From positions 21,969 to 85,968 of the forward strand of contig JAKBBG010000001.1 in NCBI GenBank assembly GCA_021826025.1: DNA of 64,000 nt, in the 5' to 3' direction. The DNA comes from Pseudomonadota bacterium. GTDB lineage: Bacteria; Pseudomonadota; Gammaproteobacteria; Burkholderiales; Ferrovaceae. The notes under the pieces were generated by a model. The model was not told the origin of the DNA, made no database searches, and worked only from the letters and a program-made list of their open reading frames with translations. Made by a program: the position numbers and the translations under genes. Shown here one piece after another: positions 1 through 9,922 of this stretch (positions are counted from its first letter, which is position 1; each line of letters starts with the position of its first letter).

Positions 1-557
1 CAGGCACCCCAGGCCCAAAGCCACCAGAACGAGCCGAGGGAGTCCATCATCCAGACGGCGGCCATCAGGACCGGCGCGCCCAGCAGCACGGCAATCAGGG
101 TTTCCCTCAGCAGGTCGAGCGCATAGAGCCTTGGCGTGACCCTGTTGAACCCGAAGCGGGCTTCCACCACGAACGTCCCGTACAGGCCGAGCGGCAGGTC
201 GGCGGCGGCGCCTATCAGCAGCACGCTGCCTGCGAGGCTCAGCGCATGCAGGGTGCCGGTCCCGAACAGCGATGCGCAGGCACGATTCAGGGCGTCGAAC
301 CAGCCGCCTTGCGTGAACGCAAAAAGCAGCAGGGCTTCCACCGCGGTCTGGGCCATTCGAAGTTTTGTGCGGGCACAGGTATAATCTGCGGCCTTCTGAT
401 GTTCACTGAGCGAAATGCGATTCCGGAATGCGGGCGGCACCTCGTCGCGGTGGTCCCGGACATGGCGGATTTGCCTGAATCCCAGCCACAGCCGGGCCGT
501 CGTGACGACGGCAAGCAAAGTCAGGAATGCGGCGTTGAACAGGATCGACAGACTCAT
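1..557 (-). CDS. M48 (Ste24-like) membrane metalloprotease, N-terminal part, cut by window edge
   Basis: An open frame reads from an ATG at 557 to the window edge (about 185 codons) with no stop. The start is hydrophobic (MSLSILFNAAF), then comes an RHVRDHRDEVPPAF segment near residue 33, hydrophobic segments, and EARFGFN near residue 144. That arrangement is typical of the N-terminal region of CAAX prenyl protease 1/Ste24-type M48 peptidases in proteobacteria. The zinc-binding HExxH should lie further on, outside the window, so activity cannot be judged. The gene is divergent from orn with 57 bases between the starts. Family placement is good; the substrate is unknown. Confidence 0.8.
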   Translation of the reverse strand, partial: MSLSILFNAAFLTLLAVVTTARLWLGFRQIRHVRDHRDEVPPAFRNRISLSEHQKAADYTCARTKLRMAQTAVEALLLFAFTQGGWFDALNRACASLFGTGTLHALSLAGSVLLIGAAADLPLGLYGTFVVEARFGFNRVTPRLYALDLLRETLIAVLLGAPVLMAAVWMMDSLGSFWWLWAWGA

Positions 558-614
558 GGACAGTAACCGTTTGCGAGCGCACCGGATTCAGGCATAAAAA
601 CAAACCGGACAATT

Positions 615-1163
615 ATGGCACAAGACAAAAACCACCTCATCTGGGTCGACATGGAAATGACCGGGCTCGATCCCCTGCGCGACCGGATCATCGAAGTCGC
701 GCTGGTGATCACGGACAGCCAGTTGCAGACGGTCGCACAGGCCCCCGTCATGGTTGTTCACCAGAGCGACGCCGTCCTGGACGGCATGGACGCCTGGAAC
801 AAGGGAACCCACGGCCGTTCGGGGCTGATCGGCAAGGTCAAGGCGTCCACCCTGAACGAAGCCCAGGTGGAAGAGGCGCTGCTGGCTTTCCTGAACCAGT
901 ATGTGCCGTCCGGGGAATCGCCCATGTGCGGCAATTCGATCTGCCAGGACCGCCGCTTCATGGCCAACCACATGCCCCGCCTGGAACGCTATTTCCATTA
1001 CAGGAACCTGGACGTGAGCACGCTCAAGGAACTGTCACGCCGCTGGAAACCGGCGGTCTACGGAGCGTTCAAGAAGTCGGCCAAGCACGAAGCGCTGGCC
1101 GACATCGAAGAGTCCATCGCAGAACTGAAGCATTACCGCGAACATTTCATCCGGCTCGACTGA
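615..1163 (+). CDS. orn: Oligoribonuclease
   Basis: A 3'-5' exoribonuclease of the DEDDh family that degrades two- to five-nucleotide RNAs, including pGpG from c-di-GMP turnover, in the cytoplasm. All five catalytic positions are visible: D12 and E14 in [10 protein letters not shown]112 in [12 protein letters not shown]158 and D163 in KHEALADI. The length of 182 aa is normal for the family. The gene stands alone on the plus strand, divergent from the M48 protease and convergent with dsbD, whose stop lies 15 bases past the orn stop. Confidence 0.97.
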   Translation: MAQDKNHLIWVDMEMTGLDPLRDRIIEVALVITDSQLQTVAQAPVMVVHQSDAVLDGMDAWNKGTHGRSGLIGKVKASTLNEAQVEEALLAFLNQYVPSGESPMCGNSICQDRRFMANHMPRLERYFHYRNLDVSTLKELSRRWKPAVYGAFKKSAKHEALADIEESIAELKHYREHFIRLD

Positions 1164-1178
1164 CCCCCGTCGCGGACA

Positions 1179-2822
1179 TCAGCGCAAGGCCCCCCGGACG
1201 TGTTCGAGAAACTGCGGGGCCGGCACGAAGCCGACCAGGCGTTCCCCGCTCAGTTCCTGTCCGTTCCGGCTGAAAAACAGGGTTCCGGGCGGGCCGAACA
1301 GTCCGAAGCGGGCCAGCAGCGCCCGGTCGTCGGGGGAGTTGGCCGTCACGTCCGCGCGCAGCAGCACGGCCTGGGACAGCGCCGTTTTCACGTCGGCGCG
1401 CGGGAAGACCTGCTTTTCCATTTCCACGCAGGACACGCACCAATCGGCATAAAAATCGAGCAGCACCGGACGCTGGTCCAGGGCGGCCTGATGCAGGGCG
1501 CGATCCAGTTGCGCCACGCTGGAGACCGGCTGGAACGGGGGGCCGTCCTTGGACAGGCGTGAGCCGAGCAGCGGCAGGACCATCCACAGGGCGACGCCCA
1601 GGAGCATGACCCCGAAAAAGCGCTTGACCCAGACCATCCAGCGTCCGGCGCGCGGCAGGAAAACCCCGGCGGAAGTTCCGATCACCAGCAGGGGGCTGCC
1701 CATGCCGAGGGCCAGGATGAAAAGGGCGGCGCCTCCCATCACCACGTCCCGTGTCTGGGCGATGTAGAGCAGTCCGCCGGCCAGGGGGGCGGCCACGCAG
1801 GGCCCCATCACGAGTGCGGACAGCACGCCCATGAGCCCCACGCCCAGATGCCGGCCTCCGGGCAGGCGGGCGGAAAGGCCGTTGAGCCGGTTCTGCAGGC
1901 CGACGGGCATCTGGAGCTGGTAGAGGTCGAACATGGACAGCGCCAGAAGAACGAACAGCAAGGCCGTCCCGGCCTGGACGGGGGGCGTTTGCAGGGCGTT
2001 GGAAAGCAGGGTGCCCGACAGCCCGGCCAGGACGCCGGCCACGGCATAGGTTACGGCCATGCCCAGCACGTAGGTGAGCGACAGTCCGAAGGCGCGTCCT
2101 TTGGTGAGGCTGCTGCCCTGGCCCGCGATGATGCCGGAAAGGATGGGAATCATGGGGAAGAGGCAGGGCGTGAGGGCGAGCAGCAACCCGAAACCGAAGA
2201 AACTGGCCAGTACCCAGCCCGGCCGCGCGCCTTTGAGGAAGGCCAGATACTCGTTGGGGTTGGCCGAGTCGGCAGACGGCGGGCCGGCGTCATAGGGGCT
2301 GTCGGTGGAGACGGCACGGTAGGTTCGCCCGTCGGCGGCCAGGGTGAAGTGTTGCGTGGTGGGCGGGTAGCAGATGCCGCGGTCGGCGCAGCCCTGGTAG
2401 GACACGTCGAGGCGGGCCGGCAGCGTGCCCGGCACCGTCACGTCAGCGACAAAAGGACGGTGGTACACCCAGACCTTGCCGAAACTCGGGTCCTCCTTGC
2501 TTTCGGCCTGGGGAAAGGCGATCTGGGCGGGAGCTATCGGGGCCGGGTCGGCGATCTTGATGCGGTCGCGGTAAAGATAGTAGCCGGGGGCAGGGGAAAA
2601 CTGCACGGCCAACTGCCCCGCGGAGACCCCCGCCTGCGCCGCCACCTTGAAAGCCTCTTCCGGCAGGAGGAACTTGCGGCTTCCCTCGCCTCCCAGGGTG
2701 CCGCCAAGGTCGGCGGCAGGGGCGGACAGCCCTTCGAGCGCCTGCGCGGGCAAGGCCGGTAAGAACGCCAGAAGAAGCGGGAGCGCCAGGGGCGTCGCCA
2801 GACGCCGGAACAGGTGATTCAT
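1179..2822 (-). CDS. dsbD: Thiol:disulfide interchange protein DsbD
   Basis: An inner-membrane reductant transporter that carries electrons from cytoplasmic thioredoxin to periplasmic DsbC/DsbG and cytochrome c maturation proteins. All three modules are visible, numbered from the ATG at 2822: signal peptide 1-28; periplasmic immunoglobulin-like domain with C145/C151 (YQGCADRGICYPP); an eight-helix core with C220 (LTPCLFP) and C342 (MGPCVAAP); and a C-terminal thioredoxin domain with CVSC at 462-465. I chose 2822 because it gives a canonical signal peptide (MNHLFRR). An ATG at 2852 adds ten residues, sits one base from the queG stop behind GGAG, and is a real alternative. Confidence 0.95.
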   Translation of the reverse strand: MNHLFRRLATPLALPLLLAFLPALPAQALEGLSAPAADLGGTLGGEGSRKFLLPEEAFKVAAQAGVSAGQLAVQFSPAPGYYLYRDRIKIADPAPIAPAQIAFPQAESKEDPSFGKVWVYHRPFVADVTVPGTLPARLDVSYQGCADRGICYPPTTQHFTLAADGRTYRAVSTDSPYDAGPPSADSANPNEYLAFLKGARPGWVLASFFGFGLLLALTPCLFPMIPILSGIIAGQGSSLTKGRAFGLSLTYVLGMAVTYAVAGVLAGLSGTLLSNALQTPPVQAGTALLFVLLALSMFDLYQLQMPVGLQNRLNGLSARLPGGRHLGVGLMGVLSALVMGPCVAAPLAGGLLYIAQTRDVVMGGAALFILALGMGSPLLVIGTSAGVFLPRAGRWMVWVKRFFGVMLLGVALWMVLPLLGSRLSKDGPPFQPVSSVAQLDRALHQAALDQRPVLLDFYADWCVSCVEMEKQVFPRADVKTALSQAVLLRADVTANSPDDRALLARFGLFGPPGTLFFSRNGQELSGERLVGFVPAPQFLEHVRGALR

Positions 2823-2853
2823 CGGGAAAATCCAAATGCGAAACAGGGCCATT

Positions 2854-3936
2854 TTACTCCGACAGCCGGGAGAGTGCCCAGTTCACATGTTCCCGGACCA
2901 GGGCGGAAGGGTGATTTTGGCGCCGTGCCAGGGCTGCCCGGGCCGATGCCGTGGCAGGGCCGTTGCCCAGGGCCACCGCGATGTTGCGAAGCCACCGTTC
3001 GTGACCGATGCGGCGGATGGGGGATCCGGCCAGGGCGCTTTCGAATTGCGCGGCCTCCCAGCCGAACAGGGTTTCCAGTTCCCCCGCCTCGAGCGGCGCC
3101 CTGGGGGCGAAATCGGGCACGCTGGCCAGGTGCGCAAAGCGGTTCCAGGGGCAGACCAGCTGGCAATCGTCGCACCCGTAAATGCGGTTTCCCAGAAGCG
3201 GCCGCAGCGCTTCGGGAATGCTGCCGCGGTGTTCGATGGTGAGGTAGGAAATGCAGCGCCGGGCATCGAGGCGGTACGGGCCCAGGATGGCCCGGGTCGG
3301 GCAGATGTCCAGGCAGGCCTGGCAGGTGCCGCAATGGTCTTCTCCGTCCGGCCCGTCCGGCGGCAGGGGCAGGTCGGTGAACAGCTCCCCCAGGAAAAAA
3401 AAGGATCCGGCGTCGCGCCGAAGCAGCAGCGTGTGTTTGCCGCGCCATCCCAGGCCGCCCTGGCGCGCGATTTCCACTTCCAGCACCGGGGCGCTGTCCG
3501 CGAACACGCGATAACTGAAAGGGCCCCAGCGGGCTTCCAGCCCTGTCGCAAGCTGCTGCAGCCTGCCGCGCAGCACCTTGTGATAGTCCCGTCCCAGGGC
3601 GTAGCGGGACACGTAGCCGCGCGACGGGTCTGCGAGCGCCGCCTCGGCCGCGCCGGGAGAAGCCCAGAGGTAGGGCAGGGTCACGCTCACGACGCGCAAG
3701 GTGCCGGGATGCAGCGCTTCCGGTTGGCGGCGCAGTTCGGCGTGGCGGGCAAGGAACGCCATGTCCCCGTGACGCCCTTCCGCGACCCAGGCTTCCAGGC
3801 GGCGGGAAGCTTCTTCCAGGGAAGGCCTGGAAACGGACACGGCGTCGAAACCAAGCGCCCTGGCCTGTCGGACCAGGTCGTCTTTGATGGCCTGCAAGGG
3901 CAGGGGAGAGCCGGGTTTCATGGTCACATCATACAA
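2854..3936 (-). CDS. queG: Epoxyqueuosine reductase
   Basis: A cobalamin- and Fe-S-dependent enzyme for the last step of queuosine synthesis, reducing epoxyqueuosine in the tRNA anticodon wobble position. Two bacterial-ferredoxin-type cysteine clusters are visible: C202, C205, C208 and C212 (HCGTCQACLDICP), and C255, C258 and C262 (GCDDCQLVCPW). The length of 360 aa fits the family. The start at 3936 has a strong AAGGGAGG ribosome site eight bases upstream. It is upstream of dsbD in the same direction and divergent from tsaE. Confidence 0.95.
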   Translation of the reverse strand: MYDVTMKPGSPLPLQAIKDDLVRQARALGFDAVSVSRPSLEEASRRLEAWVAEGRHGDMAFLARHAELRRQPEALHPGTLRVVSVTLPYLWASPGAAEAALADPSRGYVSRYALGRDYHKVLRGRLQQLATGLEARWGPFSYRVFADSAPVLEVEIARQGGLGWRGKHTLLLRRDAGSFFFLGELFTDLPLPPDGPDGEDHCGTCQACLDICPTRAILGPYRLDARRCISYLTIEHRGSIPEALRPLLGNRIYGCDDCQLVCPWNRFAHLASVPDFAPRAPLEAGELETLFGWEAAQFESALAGSPIRRIGHERWLRNIAVALGNGPATASARAALARRQNHPSALVREHVNWALSRLSE

Positions 3937-4011
3937 GAGCCCTCCCTTGCCAAAGTCCGGACGCTATGATTGGATGCGGGATTGACTGCCTTCTGCGACC
4001 GCGAGGGTCCC

Positions 4012-4503
4012 GTGAACGGCCTGGAACCTGATTCCCAACACTCTGAACACAAAGAATTTTTCCCCGATGCGGCGGCCCTGGAACAGTGGGGGGAGCGGTT
4101 TGCCCGGCTGCTTCGGCCCGGCATGCTGGTGGCGCTGCGCGGTGACCTGGGCGCAGGCAAAACGACGCTGGCGCGGGCCATGCTGCGGGCGCTCGGGGTG
4201 ACCGGCCGCATCAAAAGTCCCACCTACGCCCTCCTTGAAACCTATAATGTTTCGAGCTTATACTTGTATCACTTTGATTTTTATCGAATCAAGGGGCCTT
4301 CTGAATTGGAGGATGCGGGATTCCGCGACTGCTTTTCCGGAGCGGGCCTCTGTTTCGTGGAGTGGCCGGAACGGGCGGGCCGCTGGCTCCCGGTTCCGGA
4401 CATCACGCTGACGTTGTTTGTGGAGGACGCGGGACGAACGCTCACGGTCACAGCGGACACAGATTTGGGACGGGAATGCCTCGATCGCCTGTACAACGCG
4501 TGA
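4012..4503 (+). CDS. tsaE: tRNA threonylcarbamoyladenosine biosynthesis ATPase TsaE
   Basis: The ATPase partner of TsaB/TsaD in N6-threonylcarbamoyladenosine (t6A) modification of ANN-decoding tRNAs. From a GTG start at 4012 the protein is 163 aa. It has a P-loop at 44-52 (GDLGAGKTT), then SPTYALLE, HFDFYRI and FVEWPERA, the usual TsaE blocks. The GTG is preceded by GAGGG; the open frame could extend to a TTG at 3970 but that would be long for the family. It overlaps amiC by 28 bases. The centre of the gene (4241-4290) is strikingly AT-rich. Confidence 0.95.
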   Translation: MNGLEPDSQHSEHKEFFPDAAALEQWGERFARLLRPGMLVALRGDLGAGKTTLARAMLRALGVTGRIKSPTYALLETYNVSSLYLYHFDFYRIKGPSELEDAGFRDCFSGAGLCFVEWPERAGRWLPVPDITLTLFVEDAGRTLTVTADTDLGRECLDRLYNA

Positions 4504-5888
4504 AACACCTCATGGCCCTGGCAGGGATTGCCGCGGCCCTGGGCCTGCCGTGCAGCGCGCTGGCCGCGAGCCGCATCGATTCGGTCCGGCTGTGGCCGGC
4601 GGAAGAATACACCCGGGTGACGTTCGAATCCCACAGCGGCATCCACAGCACGCTGTTTTCCGTCGAAAACCCCGAACGCCTGGTGCTCGATCTCGATGAC
4701 GTGGACAGCGGACCGGCCCTGAAAGCGATGGCCAAGCTCCTCAAGCCGGAGGACCCCTACATCAAGGGAATCCGCGTGGGGCGCTTCAAGCCCCATGTGC
4801 TGCGCGTCGTGTTCGACCTCAAGACCAAAGTCAAGGCGAGTTCCTCGCTCCTGGAGCCGGTGGGAGATTACGGGTACCGGCTCATACTCGACATTTACCC
4901 CGAAACCCCGGCCGATCCGCTCATGGCCCTGCTCGACAAGCATGAGGCGGAAGCGGCGGCGCATGCGCCGGCCGCGCCTCCGGAGCCGCACCAGGCCGAA
5001 GCGCCCGCATCCGGGGAGCCTGCCGTGAACGGGCCTCCCGTACCGCCCGTGCCGGGCCTCGCCCAGGTTCCCGCCGCCCCGGCGCTTTCCGCCGCCGGTG
5101 CGCCGACCATCGTGGCCCAGGCTCCCAAACCCCGGTCCGACTCCCGCATCCTGATTGCCGTGGACGCGGGCCACGGCGGCGAGGATCCCGGTGCGCACGG
5201 ACGCGGGGGCACGTACGAGAAAAACGTCACCCTCGCGGTGGCGCGCCGGCTCAAGGCGCTCATTGACGCGCAGCCGGGATTGCGCGCCGTGCTGATCCGC
5301 GACGGCGACTATTTCATTCCGCTCCAGGGACGCACGGCCAAAGCCCACCGTTACCACGCGGACCTGTTCGTCTCCATCCATGCGGACGCGTACATCAACA
5401 GCGATGCCCGCGGATCTTCCGTCTTTGCCCTGTCGGAAAAAGGCGCCACGTCCGTGGCGGCCCGCTGGCTCGCCAAGCGTGAAAACGACGCCGACCTGAT
5501 CGGCGGGATCAACATCAACCGGAAGGAAACCTATCTGGCCCAGACCCTGTTCGACCTGTCCCAGACGGCCACCATCAACGACAGCCTGAAAGTGGCCCGG
5601 GCCGTGCTGGGCGAGCTGGGGCAGGTCAACGCCCTGCACCGCGGAGACGTGGAGCAGGCCGGATTTGCCGTCCTGAAATCCCCGGACATCCCTTCCATCC
5701 TGGTGGAAACCGCGTTCATCACCAATCCTGACGAAGAACGGCGCCTCAACCAGCCCCAGTACCAGGAGAAACTGGCCAACGCCATCCTTTCGGGCATCAA
5801 ACGCTACCTGGCCGCCAACCCCCCTCTCAACAAGGCCCGCGCGATCCAGTCCGGGCTGAAAGGGAAACAGCTCGCCGTGTCCCCATGA
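4476..5888 (+). CDS. amiC: N-acetylmuramoyl-L-alanine amidase (AmiC/AmiB type)
   Basis: A periplasmic zinc amidase that cleaves septal peptidoglycan during daughter-cell separation. It has a signal peptide (1-31), an AMIN domain (about 33-140), an Ala/Pro-rich linker (about 155-220) and an Amidase_3 domain. Zinc ligands and catalytic residues are H233 (DAGHGGEDPG), E248 (YEKNVTL), H302 (SIHADAY) and E411 (LVETAFITN). The ATG at 4476 lies inside the end of tsaE; a GTG at 4500 forming a GTGA overlap with the tsaE stop is an alternative. The order tsaE-ami-mutL-miaA matches the well-known proteobacterial operon. Confidence 0.94.
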   Translation: MPRSPVQRVKHLMALAGIAAALGLPCSALAASRIDSVRLWPAEEYTRVTFESHSGIHSTLFSVENPERLVLDLDDVDSGPALKAMAKLLKPEDPYIKGIRVGRFKPHVLRVVFDLKTKVKASSSLLEPVGDYGYRLILDIYPETPADPLMALLDKHEAEAAAHAPAAPPEPHQAEAPASGEPAVNGPPVPPVPGLAQVPAAPALSAAGAPTIVAQAPKPRSDSRILIAVDAGHGGEDPGAHGRGGTYEKNVTLAVARRLKALIDAQPGLRAVLIRDGDYFIPLQGRTAKAHRYHADLFVSIHADAYINSDARGSSVFALSEKGATSVAARWLAKRENDADLIGGININRKETYLAQTLFDLSQTATINDSLKVARAVLGELGQVNALHRGDVEQAGFAVLKSPDIPSILVETAFITNPDEERRLNQPQYQEKLANAILSGIKRYLAANPPLNKARAIQSGLKGKQLAVSP

Positions 5889-7651
5889 GCCGGATCGCGC
5901 GGCTCGGCGACGTGCTGATTGCCCAGATCGCCGCGGGCGAAGTGGTGGAGCGCCCGGCCTCCGCGCTCAAGGAGCTGGTGGAAAACGCACTGGATGCCGG
6001 GGCGCGCGACATCGCCGTGACGCTTGAAAGCGGCGGCGTGCAGCGCATCCGGGTGGACGACAACGGCAACGGCATGGCGGCGGAAGACCTGCCGCTCGCC
6101 CTGGCCCCCCATGCCACCAGCAAAATACGCACGCTGGAAGACCTTGAAACCGTGGCGAGCCTGGGCTTCCGCGGGGAAGCGCTGGCCAGCATGGCGGCCG
6201 TGGCCGAAGTGGAAATCGTCAGCAGGGTGCAGGACGCGGCCCAGGCTTTCGGCATCCGCAGCCGCGGCGGACAGATCGAACCGGTCGTGCCGGCAGCCCG
6301 GGAGCCCGGCAGCACCGTCATCCTGTCCGACCTGTTTTCGGAAACTCCGGCCCGACGCAAGTTCCTCAAGTCCGAAGGCACCGAATACGCCCATTGCGAC
6401 GAGCTGCTGCGGCGCCTTGCGCTCGCATTTCCCCAGGTGACCTTCCGCTTGTCCCATAACGGCCGGACCCAGCGCCATTGGCCTGCGGCCGAGCGGTCAT
6501 TGCGGGTGCGTTCCGTGCTGGGGGAGGAGTTCGTCGAGGCGGCCCTCAACCTGGACGAGCGGGCGGGCAGCCTGTCGCTGCAAGGATGGGTGGCCCGGCC
6601 CACCTATTCCCGGGCCGGGCGCGACCTTCAGTATGTGTTCGTCAACGGCCGCTTCGTGCGCGACAAGCTGATCGCCCACGCGGTGCGCCAGGCCTACCAG
6701 GACGTGCTGCATCACGAACGCCAGCCCGCCTACGTCCTGTTTTTCGAACTCGCGCCTGAGGGCGTGGACGTGAACGTGCATCCGGCCAAAACGGAAGTGC
6801 GCTTTCGGGAATCCCAGGCGGTGCACCGTTTTGTCTTCCAGGCCGTCAGCAAGCGCCTGTCGGCGACCGCCCCGGGGCGGGAAGCGGGCATGCCCGCGTT
6901 TCCCCCGCCGGCGAATCCGGGTGAAATCTACCGGACCCCGCAACAGCAGACGCTCGGCATCCGGGAGCCGGACGCGTTTCATGCGGCGCTTTTCGGCCCC
7001 CTCGCCGGTTTTCGGGCAGCGCCGCCCGGACAGCCGGAAACGCTCCGGGACGCCGGTTCCGCCGAAGTGCCGCCGCTCGGCTACGCGCTGGCCCAGCTGC
7101 AGGGCGTCTACATCCTCGCGCAGAACGCGGCGGGGCTCGTGGTGGTGGACATGCATGCGGCGCACGAGCGGGTTCTCTACGAGCGCCTGAAAGCCGCCAT
7201 GGCGCAGGAGGGGCTGCAGTCGCAGCCCCTCCTGCTGCCCTGCACGTTCCGGGCGGAACGCGGCGAAGTGGCGGCGGCCGAAGTCTATGCCGACGCCCTG
7301 CAGGCCTTCGGTTTCGAGCTCGCGGTGCTGGGACCAGAGACCCTGGCCGTGCGGGCGCTGCCGGCGCTGCTTGCGACCGGCGATGCCCAGGCGCTGGCGC
7401 GTGAACTGCTCGCGGAGCTGAGCCAGTACGGGGCGTCCCGGCTTCTGGAAGAGCGCCGCAACGAACTCCTGTCCTCGCTTGCCTGCCACGGCGCCGTGCG
7501 CGCCAACCGGCAGCTCACGCTGGCGGAAATGAACGCCCTGCTGCGCGACATGGAACGCATCGACCGGGCCGACCAATGCAATCACGGACGCCCCACCTGG
7601 TTTGCCTTGAGCCTGGCCGACCTCGACCGGCTGTTCATGCGGGGCCAGTGA
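5885..7651 (+). CDS. mutL: DNA mismatch repair protein MutL
   Basis: The mismatch-repair matchmaker that couples MutS to strand incision. The N-terminal GHKL ATPase motifs are intact: [20 protein letters not shown] and GFRGEAL within the first 100 residues. After a variable linker (about 330-395), the C-terminal dimerisation domain carries [12 protein letters not shown] from D422, which fits the DxHAx2Ex4E endonuclease motif, plus ACHGAVRA and a terminal CNHGRPTW. This is the endonuclease-type MutL rather than the E. coli MutH-dependent type. The ATG overlaps the amiC stop (ATGA). Length 588 aa. Confidence 0.97.
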   Translation: MSRIARLGDVLIAQIAAGEVVERPASALKELVENALDAGARDIAVTLESGGVQRIRVDDNGNGMAAEDLPLALAPHATSKIRTLEDLETVASLGFRGEALASMAAVAEVEIVSRVQDAAQAFGIRSRGGQIEPVVPAAREPGSTVILSDLFSETPARRKFLKSEGTEYAHCDELLRRLALAFPQVTFRLSHNGRTQRHWPAAERSLRVRSVLGEEFVEAALNLDERAGSLSLQGWVARPTYSRAGRDLQYVFVNGRFVRDKLIAHAVRQAYQDVLHHERQPAYVLFFELAPEGVDVNVHPAKTEVRFRESQAVHRFVFQAVSKRLSATAPGREAGMPAFPPPANPGEIYRTPQQQTLGIREPDAFHAALFGPLAGFRAAPPGQPETLRDAGSAEVPPLGYALAQLQGVYILAQNAAGLVVVDMHAAHERVLYERLKAAMAQEGLQSQPLLLPCTFRAERGEVAAAEVYADALQAFGFELAVLGPETLAVRALPALLATGDAQALARELLAELSQYGASRLLEERRNELLSSLACHGAVRANRQLTLAEMNALLRDMERIDRADQCNHGRPTWFALSLADLDRLFMRGQ

Positions 7652-7658
7652 CCCCGCC

Positions 7659-8609
7659 ATGCCGCCTGCCGTTTCACGCGCCATTTTCCTGATGGGGCCG
7701 ACCGCGAGCGGCAAAAGCGGGCTGGCCCTCGAACTGGCGGATCGCTTCCCCCTGGAAATCGTGAATGTCGATTCGGCCAGCGTCTACCGGGGCATGGACA
7801 TCGGCACGGCCAAGCCCGACGCGGCCACGCGGGCCCGCCACCCGCATCACCTGATGGACTGCATCGAACCCACGCAAGCCTACTCGGCAGCCCGGTTCCG
7901 GGAGGAAGCCCTGGCGGCCATGGGCGCCATCGGGGCGCGCGCCCGGGTGCCCCTGCTGGTGGGAGGCACCATGCTCTACTTCAAGGCGCTGCGCGACGGG
8001 CTGGACGACCTGCCCCCCGCGGACCCGAAGGTGCGCGCCGAGATCGAACGGGAAGCCCGGGCTCTGGGCTGGCCCGCGCTGCACGAGGCCCTGGCTGCGG
8101 TGGACCCGGTGACGGCGGCGCGCCTGGAGCGCGCCGACGCCCAGCGCATCCAGCGCGCCCTGGAAGTGTTCCGGATTTCAGGCCGGCCCCTGTCGGAGTA
8201 CCACGGAACCGGATCGCGCCAACCCCTCGGCGCCAGCGTGCTCGCCCTGGGCCTCCTGCCGTCGGACCGGGGGCGGCTGCACGAGCGGATCGCACAGCGC
8301 TTCGACGCCATGCTGGCGGCCGGCCTGGAGCAGGAACTGCTGGAATTGCGCGCACGCCACGCACTCACGCCCGACCTGCCGTCCATGCGCGCAGTCGGCT
8401 ACCGCCAGATGTGGGAATTCCTGGAAGGGCAGGGGGACCGTGCCAGCCTGCGGGAGCGGGGCATCGTGGCCACGCGCCAGCTGGCCAAGCGGCAGATGAC
8501 GTGGCTGCGCCACTGGCCGGGGCTCGACGTGTTCGATTGTCTCGATTCCGGCACGCCGCGGGCGGTGGCCGCAGCCGTCGCCGCATTTCTTGAAAGGACG
8601 GAGCCCTAG
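7659..8609 (+). CDS. miaA: tRNA dimethylallyltransferase
   Basis: Transfers a dimethylallyl group to the N6 of A37 in UNN-reading tRNAs. It has a P-loop at 13-20 (GPTASGKS), then [16 protein letters not shown] with the catalytic and substrate-binding region, and a late [15 protein letters not shown] block. Length 316 aa is standard. It starts seven bases after mutL. In E. coli hfq-hflX follows miaA; here xseA converges instead, and the two stop codons share the bases CTAG at 8606-8609. Confidence 0.96.
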   Translation: MPPAVSRAIFLMGPTASGKSGLALELADRFPLEIVNVDSASVYRGMDIGTAKPDAATRARHPHHLMDCIEPTQAYSAARFREEALAAMGAIGARARVPLLVGGTMLYFKALRDGLDDLPPADPKVRAEIEREARALGWPALHEALAAVDPVTAARLERADAQRIQRALEVFRISGRPLSEYHGTGSRQPLGASVLALGLLPSDRGRLHERIAQRFDAMLAAGLEQELLELRARHALTPDLPSMRAVGYRQMWEFLEGQGDRASLRERGIVATRQLAKRQMTWLRHWPGLDVFDCLDSGTPRAVAAAVAAFLERTEP

Positions 8610-9922
8610 GGCGCGGTGTCCGTCACCCGGGCGTGCGCGCTGCCGGAAGCGAAGTTGAGCGCCACCGGCTCTCCGGGGGCGATGTCCGTGCTGGACCGTA
8701 CGATGGCGCCTTCCTGGTTGCGGACGATGCTGAAGCCCCGGCCCAAAACGGCTTCGGGGTTGAGGTGGGCCAAGCCGGCTGACACCCGTTGCAGCGTGAG
8801 CTGCCGCCGCTCGAGCGACGCGCGGGCCGCGCGCGCCAGCCGCCGGGCCTGCAGTCCGAGGGCCTCGCGCTGCTGAAGCAGCCGCTGGCCGGGGTGGAGC
8901 AGGCGCCTTTGCAATCCCGAAAGCAGCAGGCTGCGCCGTTCCAGGTCGCGGGCGGTGGCCTGGGTCAGCCGCAGGGTCAGGTGGTCCAGGCGTATCGTGT
9001 CGCGTTCCACTTGACGCGCGGCCACCGTGTGCAGACGCCTGCCGAGCAGCGCGAGCTGGCGCAACAGGCCCTGCCGGTCGGGCGTGACCAGTTCGGCCGC
9101 GGCCGTGGGTGTCGGGGCGCGCTGGTCGGCCACGAAGTCGGCGATGGTGAAATCGGTTTCATGCCCAATGCCGGCAATGACCGGTATGGGGCAGGCGGCA
9201 ACGGCGCGGGCGACGATTTCCTCGTTGAACGACCACAGGTCCTCGATGCTGCCCCCGCCCCGGCACAGGATCAGCACGTCGCATTCGGCGCGGTGTCCGG
9301 CCGCGGCCAGCGCCCGGACGATCTGGCCGGCCGCGCCGTCCCCCTGCACCGCTGTCGGATACAGGATGACCGGCGTGGCGGGCGCGCGGCGGCGCAGGGT
9401 GGTCAGCACGTCGCGCAAGGCCGCCGCGGCCGGCGAGGTGACGATGCCGATGGTCCGGGGGTGGGGCGGCAGCGGGCGCTTGCGCGCAGCGTCGAACAGC
9501 CCTTCCGCAGCCAGCTTTTCCTTGAGCCGGGTGAACGCCTCGAACAGGGCCCCCTGGCCGGCCCGGCGAAGGGATTCCACCATGATCTGGCAACTGCCGC
9601 TGGGGGCGTAGAACGTGGCCGGTCCCTTGAGCTCCGCGGCCACGCCGTTGGCGGGCCGCCAGTCCAGGCGCTGGTTGCGGGACCGGAACATGACGCATCG
9701 CAGCTGGGCCTGGGCATCCTTGAGGTTGAAATACCAGTGCCCGGAAACCGCCTCGGTGAAGTTGGAAATTTCTCCCTGGATCCAGACCTGGGGAAGGTGA
9801 TTTTCCAGCGCCCGCTGGATGCGCGTGGCAAAGGCGGAAACGGACACCACGTTGTCGTCGCCACCGGGCGGTTGAGGCGAAAACCCCTCAAAAATGGCAT
9901 CAGATTTGGGCGGCGATTTCAT
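8606..9922 (-). CDS. xseA: Exodeoxyribonuclease VII large subunit
   Basis: The large subunit of the single-strand-specific exonuclease ExoVII. The N-terminal OB fold (about residues 25-120) includes [10 protein letters not shown] and GHWYFNLKD. The catalytic domain has the conserved [13 protein letters not shown] and [16 protein letters not shown] blocks, then GIGHETD. Long helical segments follow, and the C-terminal [15 protein letters not shown] block is present. Length 438 aa is usual. No small subunit gene (xseB) lies nearby. It is read towards miaA and shares four bases with it. Confidence 0.96.
   Translation of the reverse strand: MKSPPKSDAIFEGFSPQPPGGDDNVVSVSAFATRIQRALENHLPQVWIQGEISNFTEAVSGHWYFNLKDAQAQLRCVMFRSRNQRLDWRPANGVAAELKGPATFYAPSGSCQIMVESLRRAGQGALFEAFTRLKEKLAAEGLFDAARKRPLPPHPRTIGIVTSPAAAALRDVLTTLRRRAPATPVILYPTAVQGDGAAGQIVRALAAAGHRAECDVLILCRGGGSIEDLWSFNEEIVARAVAACPIPVIAGIGHETDFTIADFVADQRAPTPTAAAELVTPDRQGLLRQLALLGRRLHTVAARQVERDTIRLDHLTLRLTQATARDLERRSLLLSGLQRRLLHPGQRLLQQREALGLQARRLARAARASLERRQLTLQRVSAGLAHLNPEAVLGRGFSIVRNQEGAIVRSSTDIAPGEPVALNFASGSAHARVTDTAP

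Noticed and set aside
380..385. TATAAT as a promoter for orn
   Set aside because: It lies inside the M48 protease coding region, about 230 bases from orn, and has no convincing -35.
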